Shown in pieces: positions 37,528 through 46,115 of a stretch of DNA of 64,000 nucleotides. This DNA comes from Candidatus Cloacimonetes bacterium HGW-Cloacimonetes-3 (lineage in GTDB: Bacteria; Cloacimonadota; Cloacimonadia; Cloacimonadales; Cloacimonadaceae). The stretch is from the NCBI GenBank assembly GCA_002840645.1, contig PHBO01000008.1:34231-98230 (forward strand), in the 5' to 3' direction. The first letter of the stretch is position 1. Every line of letters starts with the position of its first letter. The notes under the pieces were generated by a model. It was not told where the DNA came from. It saw only the letters and a program-made list of their open reading frames with translations, and searched no databases. A program made the translations under genes and the position numbers.

Positions 37528-40500
37528 CTATTTCATCATGATCATTTTCTTGGTGCTGCTGTATTTACCGGTATTCATCTTGTAATAGTAGATACCGCTG
37601 GATACGGCGCGACCGTTATTATCTTTACCATTCCAAACCACATTGTGGTTTCCGGCTTCTTGCACGTCGTTAATCAGGGTTTTCACCAACTGACCCTTAA
37701 CGTTAAAGACTTCGATGCTTACAGGTGAAGCTTCCTTCACGCTGAAGGAAATCGTAGTTTCCGGGTTGAAGGGGTTAGGATAGTTAGATTTCAGCTCTGT
37801 GGCAATCACAGGAACTGTGATATCTTCATTAGCACTAGGACCGCCGATAATGGTTACGTCATCAACGAAGAAGACGAACGCATCATTGGAGACGCATTGG
37901 ATACCAATGTACACAGGGACGTTACCATTAGTGATGTTGTAGGTATATTCAGTCCATGTGATAGGTGCTTCTATGTAGGTTGCACCGCTGATGATGGTGA
38001 AGTTCGCAGGGGCGGTTCCGGTTGTGGAAACACCAACCTTGAAGCGTTCAAGACCATAAGTGGCATTCATGGATTTTGCCCAGAACTTAATCTGAGTAGC
38101 ATTGGTAACTTGCGGAGTGATTAACCAGTCGTTGTTTGGAGGAACAGTGGAATAGAAGCTTGCAGCTACTTTAGCTCCACCATGAGGAACAACACTGGTA
38201 ACAGCAGGAGTGGTTGCACTTGGATTGAAGATAATGTACGCCATGGCAGCACCGGAATTCTGGAAAGTAACTCCGTTAATTCCGCCAGTGACAGCCAAAT
38301 CAACATCCACCAGTGTCCATGGGGCAAAGGTGAGTGCGAAGTTGGTATAGGTCTCAAATCCATCCACTAACAAGTTCTGCGTGGGTGCAAGAATGAAGTT
38401 TGCGGTAGTTGTTTGTCCGGTTAGGACAATTATACCGGTTTGGGTTGCAGAAGCATAGCTTGCATGTGAAACAGTTACGCTGTGTGTTCCCGCGGGAACA
38501 ATCATGCTGTATGCACCATTGGTTCCGGTAGTAGCGGTAACTGATCCGCTAACAACGGTTGCGCCGGCAATAGGCTGAGTTGCTTGGTTGCGGACGATAC
38601 CGGCAATAGTACCGACATTGCTAATCTTGGTAAGCGGATTGGAGAGTGCGGGAATAGAGAGAGCACCACCGGTATAAACAGCTTTCACTGCCCATTTGTA
38701 GGTGCCGTCAGGAAGTGTTCCCCAACCTGTATCTTGATAAGCAGTAGCGGATATAGGATTGGTTGTAAGGCTTGTCCAGGCAGGTTCATTGGTTTCCTGT
38801 CCGGCAATCAAACGCCATACCTTGTATCCGGTGAGCGCACGGGAATTATCGACTGTAACCAGTTGGCTAAGGTCTATGCTCGGCTGAATTGAAACAACAC
38901 CGGTAGAGGGATTGTATTGCTTTCTTTCAGAGGCATTCAGTTCCCCGATATTCTGGGTGTGGATGTTCATCTTGGTAAGGTTTTCCTGAGCGTCCGTCAA
39001 AGTAACATTATTATTGAGGGCGGGAGGAGTACCAATCGTGAAATCATCAACGAAGAAGATGAAGGCATCATTGGAAAGACACTGAATTCCAACATACACT
39101 TGCTGACCGGTATAGGCACTTAAGTCGTAGTTGTAGTTAGTCCAGGTAATCGGAGCAGAGATGTAGCTGGCACCACTGATAATGGTGAAGTTGGCAGGAG
39201 CGGTTCCTGTGGTGGATACACCAACCTTGAAGCGTTCCAAGCCATAATCTGCCACGTAGGTACGTGCCCAGAAGTTAACTGCATCACCAGGCATCACGGT
39301 AACCTGCGGGGAGATCATCCAGTCATTATTTGGAGGTGTTTCTGAAGCGAAACAGGCGGCAAACTTGTTGCCACTGTGAGGGGTTTCTTCCAGAGCGGGG
39401 ACGCATGTTGTGGGATTGAAGATGATGTATGCCATGGCAACACCGGAATTCGGGAAAGTGATTCCACTGAAACCGTAGGTGGTGCTGAGGTCAACATCAA
39501 CCAATGTCCAAGGAGCAAAGGTGATTGCGAAATCAGGATATGATTCGAAATCATCTGAGAATCCGGAAGGACCTGTGCCCGGGGCAGACCAGGTAATATT
39601 AACATTGTTACCGGCAATAGCAGCCTGCACAGCTGAAGCTGGCAGGGTAAGCTCTGTCATAACAAAGTTCTGAGTAGTTGTTTGTAAACCAACGACCACC
39701 ACACCGGCTTGAGAAGCTGGTTGATAACCGGGCTTAGCTGCTATCACGTTATAAGTTCCGGCATAGGCACTGAAGCTGTAAACACCGGAAGTATTGGTAG
39801 TACCACTGTAGGTTCCGGCTGTTACTGTTGCGCCGGCTACTGGGAGATTGGTTCCGAATTCGGTGACTGCACCGGTAAGAACACCCATCATACCTTTGTG
39901 GATTTCATTGGAGAAGGTAGGAGCAGAAAGCACGCCATTGGTATATGCTGCTTTCACTGCGAATTTGTAAACACCGGAAGGCAGAGGCTGCCAGGTGTTA
40001 TCAATGTATGTTGTAGGAGTTATATTGGCTGGTGTTAAAGTGGTCCATGCTGTCTCATTAGCTTGGTCTGAGGCAAGCAAACGATACACTTTATAACCTA
40101 ACATAGTACGGTCATTATCGGTGATCTGACTAATGTCAATCGCAGGTGTGCTATTAATCCGAACCGGATTAGGAGTTACTATGCTGCGAGGAACACCAAC
40201 ATGGTTGACTGCAACTTCTTTATTGGAGGACATCGAGACAGGTGTACCAATATGGAAGTCATCAACGAAGAAGATGAAGGCGTCATTTGAAAGGCACTGA
40301 ATACCAACATATACTTGCTGACCTGCGTAAGCAGACAGGCTATAGCTATAGTTCGTCCATGCTACTGGAGCTGAGATGTAACTCGCTCCGCTGATAATGG
40401 TGAAGTTTGCAGGAGCGGTTCCGGTGGTGGATACACCAACCTTGAAGCGTTCCAAACCATAATCTGCCACGTATGTACGTGCCCAGAAGCTAACAACATC

Positions 40501-42927
40501 ACTTCCACCAACAGTAACCTGCGGGGAGATCATCCAGTCATTATTTGGAGGTGTTTCTGAAGCGAAACAGGCTGCCATCTTGTTGCCACTATGAGGAGCT
40601 TCTTCCAGAGCGGGTACGCATGTTGTGGGATTGAAGATGATGTATGCCATGGCAACACCGGAATTAGGGAAGGTGATTCCGCTGAATCCGTAGGTGGTGC
40701 TGAGGTCAACATCAACCATTGTCCAAGGTGCAAAGGTGATAGCGAAGTCCGAGTAGGATTCGAAATCGTCATTGAAACCTGTAGGACCTGCTCCCGGGGC
40801 ATTCCAGCTCAAGGATACGTTAGTGAAATCAACAGCTTCACTTGCAACTAAGCCCGAGGCGGGATTAGCAATTTCATTCACTGTGACATCATTCATATTA
40901 ACGTTTGCTGTGCCAACAACAACCTGACCGGTATATGTTTGATAACCGGTTACAGTGGCTGTGATGTTATAAGTTTGGCTTGCAAATACTGCGGGGAAGG
41001 TGAAGATACCGCTTGCATTGGTTACGGTGCTATAAGGTTCGTAACCACTAAGTGCTACTGTAGCACCTGCAATACCAACTGTCGGATTATCACTACCAAC
41101 GACTCTGCCGGTAACGATAACCTGGGGAAGCAAGGCAATGGCAAAATCCTGAGTAGAATTCTGATCATCGATAATGGTTACACTGTGGGTAACAACATTG
41201 TAGCCATGTTTTGTGGCGGAAACTTGCTGTAATCCAATAGGAACGAAAGGTAAACTGTAAGTACCATTAGCTCCTGTAGTAGTAGCAAATACTGAGTTCA
41301 GGACTCTCACACTTGCCCCTGCTACTGGCGTGCCAGCAGCTGTGACCGTGCCACTAAGGGAACCCATATCAGAAATAGTCATGTAGAAGCGGACGTTGCT
41401 ACGATTTAAACCGGTGGTGCCGGTGGTAGCAGCGCTTGCTGCATCGGTGTCACTCTGAAATCTGAGAGCCGAGTTAAATGTTGTTGCGGAGTATGGTGTG
41501 GATGCATTCTGAGTATAGTCACCTGTGATCAGGTCGGTAAGAATATCTACCAATACATTAGAGGATCCATCCCATATAAATGGTGTAGTGAGATCATGGA
41601 TATTCCATCCCACCACAGGCAAGAAAGATGCGTTTGTCCACACCGTGGTGTAGTCGCCTGTTTCGAAGGTGGTTGTTAAAGCTGTCTGGGTTGTGCTTTT
41701 CATGCGGATACGGTAGTTCGGCATGGCAACACAGGTGTTAACATTGGTAACTTCATAAGCCAAAGAACTTATCAGCCCAGGAGCTCCACCAGCTGCATTT
41801 ATCTCCGCAGCAGTGTATAAGTACTGTTGTCTGAAGTTTTTATAAAAAGTACCATAAGGAGCAGGAACACTGCTAGTAGTGTTTACTGTAGTGCCTGTTC
41901 CAATTTGAACAACCGTAACACCGGAATCCATCACAGAAACAACTAAACCGGAAGTTTGGTCGTTCTGGGGATTAAGATCACCGGCAAGCGTTGCTTTTCC
42001 GTAGATTGTTACTGTACCAAGTGCTTGAGGAGTCCAGTTGATAATAAAAGGAAGGGTTTCACCTGGTTGAATTGCCGTTCCGGCAACGGAACCAAGTTCC
42101 ACGTTTGCACTGGTGAATAGTTTAACTGTGTAGGTAGTCTGAGCGGCAGTTCCACGGTTACGAACACTAATGGTGTAAGGTGTGGACTGGCCAATGGAAG
42201 GAGTAGCACTACCTGTAATTGTAGTCGCGGCTAAATCGTTTGGTCCGACAACTACGGGAGTGAAGTCATAAGTAGTACCTTGTGCGGGGAAAGTAGCAAT
42301 TGTGGTGTTTTCAGCTGTTGTTGAAGCCGATGCTGCAGCACCCGGGGTTACACTATAATACCAACCTGATCCACCGGGAGCCATATTGATACCAATGGAA
42401 GCGGAAGGACTGGTAGGTGCACCCGTGGATGAACCATACACAAATGAGATTTTACCGGATTCAAATATCTTTGCCTGGAAGTTGAACAGTGTTGTGCTCT
42501 GGTAGTTCCACTGAGCATCTGTGTATTGCACTGTGAATACACGGTTCGGAGCAGTTCCAGAGACAAGATAAGATACATTTCCAAGTCCCATATCAGTATC
42601 GTCCCAAAGCGGGGCAATAACCGGTTTAATGGTTGTTGAAGCTAAGCTGTTGGTCAAATTGTAGGCTGTCTGGCTTGTGCCCAGACCTATCCAGCCATTT
42701 GAGGATATTTTAACTTCAGTGAATGATGTTTCACCGTACATTAAGCTAAAACCGAGAGGAATAGCCGCTGAGAGTACGTCATCTTGACCCGTAACCTCGG
42801 TAACGACTGTGCCTGTGATAGGCGTGTAGGTTCCTGTTGTCGCACTAAACGTGTAGAAATCGTTGATTGCGGCAAAGGACATACATACTGTGAATATCAT
42901 CACAATGAGTAATGATAATCTTCTCAT
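37528..42927 (-). CDS. Giant modular exported protein with three choice-of-anchor J-like domains and T9SS sorting domain
   Basis: A 1,799-residue secreted protein. Order: signal peptide (1-19); beta domain with YTFSATTGTY and SSNGWIGLG; a CARDB-like segment (about 230-330, NDLAATTITG); a further beta region; carboxypeptidase-regulatory-like folds (about 525-680); three near-identical cleaved-adhesin/choice-of-anchor J-like domains (about 718-895, 1122-1300, 1521-1695, each with FESY/FETY, FAPWT, VDVDL, NDWMISPQVT or similar, and ALFFVDD-like DAFIFFVDD), separated by regulatory-like folds and Fn3-type linkers; and a FlgD/T9SS C-terminus (YPNPFNPETTISF, MIMMK). AAAGGAGA precedes the ATG. Surface adhesion or matrix role is inferred. 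Confidence 0.82.
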   Translation of the reverse strand: MRRLSLLIVMIFTVCMSFAAINDFYTFSATTGTYTPITGTVVTEVTGQDDVLSAAIPLGFSLMYGETSFTEVKISSNGWIGLGTSQTAYNLTNSLASTTIKPVIAPLWDDTDMGLGNVSYLVSGTAPNRVFTVQYTDAQWNYQSTTLFNFQAKIFESGKISFVYGSSTGAPTSPSASIGINMAPGGSGWYYSVTPGAAASASTTAENTTIATFPAQGTTYDFTPVVVGPNDLAATTITGSATPSIGQSTPYTISVRNRGTAAQTTYTVKLFTSANVELGSVAGTAIQPGETLPFIINWTPQALGTVTIYGKATLAGDLNPQNDQTSGLVVSVMDSGVTVVQIGTGTTVNTTSSVPAPYGTFYKNFRQQYLYTAAEINAAGGAPGLISSLAYEVTNVNTCVAMPNYRIRMKSTTQTALTTTFETGDYTTVWTNASFLPVVGWNIHDLTTPFIWDGSSNVLVDILTDLITGDYTQNASTPYSATTFNSALRFQSDTDAASAATTGTTGLNRSNVRFYMTISDMGSLSGTVTAAGTPVAGASVRVLNSVFATTTGANGTYSLPFVPIGLQQVSATKHGYNVVTHSVTIIDDQNSTQDFAIALLPQVIVTGRVVGSDNPTVGIAGATVALSGYEPYSTVTNASGIFTFPAVFASQTYNITATVTGYQTYTGQVVVGTANVNMNDVTVNEIANPASGLVASEAVDFTNVSLSWNAPGAGPTGFNDDFESYSDFAITFAPWTMVDVDLSTTYGFSGITFPNSGVAMAYIIFNPTTCVPALEEAPHSGNKMAACFASETPPNNDWMISPQVTVGGSDVVSFWARTYVADYGLERFKVGVSTTGTAPANFTIISGASYISAPVAWTNYSYSLSAYAGQQVYVGIQCLSNDAFIFFVDDFHIGTPVSMSSNKEVAVNHVGVPRSIVTPNPVRINSTPAIDISQITDNDRTMLGYKVYRLLASDQANETAWTTLTPANITPTTYIDNTWQPLPSGVYKFAVKAAYTNGVLSAPTFSNEIHKGMMGVLTGAVTEFGTNLPVAGATVTAGTYSGTTNTSGVYSFSAYAGTYNVIAAKPGYQPASQAGVVVVGLQTTTQNFVMTELTLPASAVQAAIAGNNVNITWSAPGTGPSGFSDDFESYPDFAITFAPWTLVDVDLSTTYGFSGITFPNSGVAMAYIIFNPTTCVPALEETPHSGNKFAACFASETPPNNDWMISPQVTVMPGDAVNFWARTYVADYGLERFKVGVSTTGTAPANFTIISGASYISAPITWTNYNYDLSAYTGQQVYVGIQCLSNDAFIFFVDDFTIGTPPALNNNVTLTDAQENLTKMNIHTQNIGELNASERKQYNPSTGVVSIQPSIDLSQLVTVDNSRALTGYKVWRLIAGQETNEPAWTSLTTNPISATAYQDTGWGTLPDGTYKWAVKAVYTGGALSIPALSNPLTKISNVGTIAGIVRNQATQPIAGATVVSGSVTATTGTNGAYSMIVPAGTHSVTVSHASYASATQTGIIVLTGQTTTANFILAPTQNLLVDGFETYTNFALTFAPWTLVDVDLAVTGGINGVTFQNSGAAMAYIIFNPSATTPAVTSVVPHGGAKVAASFYSTVPPNNDWLITPQVTNATQIKFWAKSMNATYGLERFKVGVSTTGTAPANFTIISGATYIEAPITWTEYTYNITNGNVPVYIGIQCVSNDAFVFFVDDVTIIGGPSANEDITVPVIATELKSNYPNPFNPETTISFSVKEASPVSIEVFNVKGQLVKTLINDVQEAGNHNVVWNGKDNNGRAVSSGIYYYKMNTGKYSSTKKMIMMK
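37846..40790 (-). repeat. Three intragenic copies of a ~530-bp domain
   Basis: Segments at about 40790-40242, 39580-39031 and 38370-37846 encode the three anchor J-like domains. The first two are nearly identical in DNA and about 1.2 kb apart, so they are a recent duplication and could recombine or be mis-assembled; the third has diverged. Confidence 0.7.
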
Positions 42928-43688
42928 AAGAGTCTCCTTTTACGTTTTAATTGTTTGTTTAGTTTTCTAATTTTTACGGCACCTTACATAAGCTTCCTGT
43001 GGAGCCACAAGTCTTGCAAATTGTGCTCAACCTATGAACCACATTGCTTCTTAGGCTATTATTCCAAACTTCACACTATGACTCTAAGTATAACATTTAC
43101 TTACATACGGCATACTATAATATGTCCACATTTCTGTCAAGCAAGATTTTTACCAGTTTGCAACAAATAAGTTATTCGCAGCCGATAAACCGAATTTATT
43201 TAGATTCTGACAAGCGTTTACAAATCTGGCAGTAGAAGCATCCGTTTCCTCTTGCAGCACCCCTGTTTCACCTATTGTTGTCACCTGTTTGTTGGCGGTA
43301 ACTATCCCATAACCCTCCCGTATCGCGATATGGGAGGGTTATGGGAGGCATACCCGCTGCAAGCAGGGCTAAAGCTTGTTCAGACACGGCATGAATACAG
43401 TATTTCGGAACTGCTGATACTACAATACCGATTAGCAGCCAAACAAGTTTGACATTAGTGTGGAAGCAGGAACAAACGAAGAAAGTTCTTGACAGAAAGC
43501 ATTTGCAGAATATCTTGTAATCATAATCAACGTGATAAAGCAATCCCTATCTCCAATAGCTCTCTTTAGGGTTTAATATGGAAAACAGACTTTGACAGCA
43601 ACCTAAATAACTTAGCCCCTCTGGGCTATAACGCTATCTACAAAAGTGGTTTGGGAAATTTATTGCCAATCACCACAAAGCAGGATGA
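42928..43688. other. 760-bp gene-free divergent spacer
   Basis: Between the giant minus-strand gene and the plus-strand HEAT-protein gene no credible coding frame is visible; the short frames have no ribosome sites. It contains a 42-bp palindrome (43305-43346) and a small TAGCCC/GGGCTA hairpin (43613-43628). Promoters for both directions must lie here but I cannot place them with confidence. Confidence 0.6.
43305..43346. repeat. 42-bp near-perfect palindrome
   Basis: Arms TCCCATAACCCTCCC (43305-43319) and GGGAGGGTTATGGGA (43332-43346) enclose GTATCGCGATAT, itself self-complementary except for the outer pair, so the whole 42 bp folds with a single mismatch and no loop. No neighbouring gene explains it. 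Confidence 0.8.
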
Positions 43689-44522
43689 ATGATAAAAGAA
43701 ATGGGACGTCTGAATATAGACGACTTCAAGTTTCTGGACGCAGCGGTGGAAAAAATCTTCCGCAACGTAGAAAAAGGCAAAAGTGCCTTGGCAGAAAAAC
43801 AAATAACAGAAATTGGCAACACGGCAAACTACTTTGTGCGTGAAGAACTTGGTAAAAGGCTGGCACAATACTCCGGCAACGGCGAAATGGACGAAATTTG
43901 CGGGGGTTTGCTGGAACACTTCATATACGGTGTACGGGCTACCGGTCTGTTCTATTTCTATCACAAACACCAAAACCGCCCGGAAGTGATTGTAAAAACC
44001 ATAGAAAAGACCTTCGAGAGCGTGCCCTGGGAATCCGAGACGATATGCTTCGAAATGTGGAAAAGATTTCCCGAAACGATGAAAGACCATATGCCGCGTT
44101 GGGCTGAATCCCCCAACGAAAAGAAACGCGCCATCAGCATGCACGGTATGGAAAACATCGCCAGCCGTCACCCGCAATACATCCTCACCTTCGTATCCAA
44201 CCTCTTGGATGACGAAAGCGAAGAAGTGCAAAAAAAGATCAGCCATATCCTTACCCAAGTGGGACGCCAGCGCCCTCTGCAATGCTATAACAATGTTCGC
44301 AGATGGCTAATCGACGGCGACGACAAACGCATCCGCACTATCTGGCAAACGATGAAGAAACTGGCGAATATCTTCACCCAGAAGAGCAAGCGCGATAAAT
44401 CTGCAGACTTTATGAATATCACCCAACGTACCGTGCAGGAATGGAGAAACGACCCCAATCACAACGTCTCCAGCATGGGCAATAAACTCGCCGGCATTAT
44501 TAACGTTAAAAACAAGAAGTAA
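43689..44522 (+). CDS. HEAT-like repeat protein related to DNA alkylation repair (AlkC/AlkD-type) family
   Basis: A 277-residue helical protein. The segment WAESPNEKKRAISMHGMENI, then LLDDESEEVQKKISHILTQV, has the alternation seen in ALK-repeat/HEAT proteins of the AlkC/AlkD group; the start is also helical and charged. I cannot identify the substrate-binding residues, so glycosylase activity is unproven. A trmJ-like gene follows 13 bp downstream and another AlkD-like gene comes after it, so the three form a likely operon. The ATG at 43689 has AGGA upstream; 43701 is possible. Confidence 0.5.
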   Translation: MIKEMGRLNIDDFKFLDAAVEKIFRNVEKGKSALAEKQITEIGNTANYFVREELGKRLAQYSGNGEMDEICGGLLEHFIYGVRATGLFYFYHKHQNRPEVIVKTIEKTFESVPWESETICFEMWKRFPETMKDHMPRWAESPNEKKRAISMHGMENIASRHPQYILTFVSNLLDDESEEVQKKISHILTQVGRQRPLQCYNNVRRWLIDGDDKRIRTIWQTMKKLANIFTQKSKRDKSADFMNITQRTVQEWRNDPNHNVSSMGNKLAGIINVKNKK

Positions 44523-44535
44523 GGGCATTACCGGC

Positions 44536-45306
44536 ATGCAGGACAATGGGCTTTCCCGCATTGCCATAATCCTGGTGGAACCAATCTACAGCGGCAATGT
44601 AGGTGCTATTGCCAGAATCATGAACAACTTTACTATTAGCGACCTTCGCATCGTGGGCACTATCCCGGAAAAGAACGATTTTTATCTCGCCATGCACTCC
44701 GAACACATCCTGGAGCAAGCCAAGATATTTGATACCCTCGAAGATGCTATCGCCGATCTGGACAGGGTTATCGCCTTTTCCAGACGCGTGGGTAAAACTA
44801 AGCCCGTGGATATGAACCCACGCCAGATGGCACGCTATGTACACAAGCTACCCAACATGCAAATTGGCTTGGTGTTTGGACGGGAAACCTCCGGACTTAC
44901 AGACAGAGAAGCTGATTTATGTGCTTTTAGGTGTCACTTCCCTGCCAATCCGGAATTCCCTTCTATAAATCTTGCACAGGCAGTTGCACTGGCAATATGG
45001 GAAGTTTACAATCTCCCTCTGGACGAAGCTACCAAGCAGAACACCTTTGCTGTGGACGGGCGTGAACTGGAAAAGATACAGAACTACATGCTTGAAGTTT
45101 TGCAGGCTATCGGCTTTTTCCGCAGTTATGAGAAAACTAACTGGGAAACCTTCCTAAAGAAGATGATGGCTCAGCTGAACCCCAATAAGACCATGCTGTA
45201 CCGCTTCAGGCAGATGTTCAATCGCTTTCATGTGCTGGTAACCGGAAAAGGTCTTGGCTATGGTTCAGAAATTGCTAAGACTAATAGAACAGAAGAAATA
45301 GATTAA
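44536..45306 (+). CDS. TrmJ/SpoU-family RNA 2'-O-methyltransferase
   Basis: A 256-residue SPOUT methyltransferase. The N-terminal domain starts with IAIILVEPIYSGNVGAIARI, the first SpoU motif, and has LVFGRETSGLTDREAD (about 117-132, motif 2) and INLAQAVALAIWEVY (motif 3), which form the AdoMet-binding knot. The long C-terminal helical tail fits the TrmJ branch, which methylates the ribose at position 32 of tRNAs; the exact target here is not shown. It lies 13 bp after the HEAT protein gene. Confidence 0.88.
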   Translation: MQDNGLSRIAIILVEPIYSGNVGAIARIMNNFTISDLRIVGTIPEKNDFYLAMHSEHILEQAKIFDTLEDAIADLDRVIAFSRRVGKTKPVDMNPRQMARYVHKLPNMQIGLVFGRETSGLTDREADLCAFRCHFPANPEFPSINLAQAVALAIWEVYNLPLDEATKQNTFAVDGRELEKIQNYMLEVLQAIGFFRSYEKTNWETFLKKMMAQLNPNKTMLYRFRQMFNRFHVLVTGKGLGYGSEIAKTNRTEEID

Positions 45307-45368
45307 GGGAAGCTTGCTATCCTGAACAGATGATTCTAACGGGCTTCCTGAATCTTAGGAGCTTGATT

Positions 45369-46115
45369 ATGGCGCAAAGACCTGACTCCCGCTATCAGCA
45401 GATCCAGTCCGAAATCTACGACTACTGCACGGCTAACAATAACCCTGCTCTGGTTACCAAGTACTCCCGTTATTTCAGCGAAGGTTACGATGCCTTTGGT
45501 TTAAATGACGAGCAGGTTCACTTCCTCTGCGACAAGATTGCCTCCGAATACACCCTTAATCTGGAAGATATCGCGGAGCTTGGGCTACAATTGTTTTCCA
45601 CCGGAAAATACGAGTTCGCTACCGTGGCAATTCTCCTCCTTATGAAGCATATTTCTCAATACAAAAAATCCACTTTAGCCTTAGTAAAAAGCTGGTTTGA
45701 TGCCGGAGTAAGCAACTGGGCACATTCGGATATCCTCTGTTCACGTGTTACACCGGTTTTTCTGGACCAAAGCATCGTTTCTCTTCGGGACTTCGCAACC
45801 TGGCGTAAGGCCGAAAGCAAATGGACAAGGCGCGCCGTGCCGGTAACCTTGCTTTGCCTGCGAAAAACAGCTAACCCGCAAGAACTGCTGGATTTTATCG
45901 CTTGCATGATGGCTGATGAAGCACGCGTTGTGCATCAGGGATTGGGCTGGTTCCTGCGGGAACTGTGGAAGCTGCACCCCGTCCCCGTGGAAGAATTCCT
46001 TTTTCTGCATAAAGAGCACTGTGCTCGTTTGATTGTACAATATGCGACAGAGAAAATGACCCCTGAACAAAAGCTCCGCTTCCGCAGAGTAAAAGCCAAG
46101 AAGGTGAAATTATGA
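45369..46115 (+). CDS. AlkD-like DNA alkylation repair protein
   Basis: A 248-residue all-helical protein with the AlkD pattern: SRYQQIQSEIYDYCTAN near the start, YFSEGYDAFGLNDEQVHFL (about 34-52), WFDAGVSNWAHSDILCSRV near 116, and a later WTRRAVPVTLLCLR segment corresponding to the Trp/Arg region of AlkD glycosylases. Family members excise bulky or charged alkylated bases. I set the start at 45369 because AGGAG lies 7 bp before it. It overlaps the next gene by 4 bp. Confidence 0.72.
   Translation: MAQRPDSRYQQIQSEIYDYCTANNNPALVTKYSRYFSEGYDAFGLNDEQVHFLCDKIASEYTLNLEDIAELGLQLFSTGKYEFATVAILLLMKHISQYKKSTLALVKSWFDAGVSNWAHSDILCSRVTPVFLDQSIVSLRDFATWRKAESKWTRRAVPVTLLCLRKTANPQELLDFIACMMADEARVVHQGLGWFLRELWKLHPVPVEEFLFLHKEHCARLIVQYATEKMTPEQKLRFRRVKAKKVKL

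Noticed and set aside
42955..43235. Overlapping short frames in the divergent spacer
   Set aside because: Cysteine- and histidine-rich random-looking sequence with no start signals.
43613..43628. TAGCCC/GGGCTA hairpin as a terminator
   Set aside because: No T-run on either strand and no gene ends nearby.
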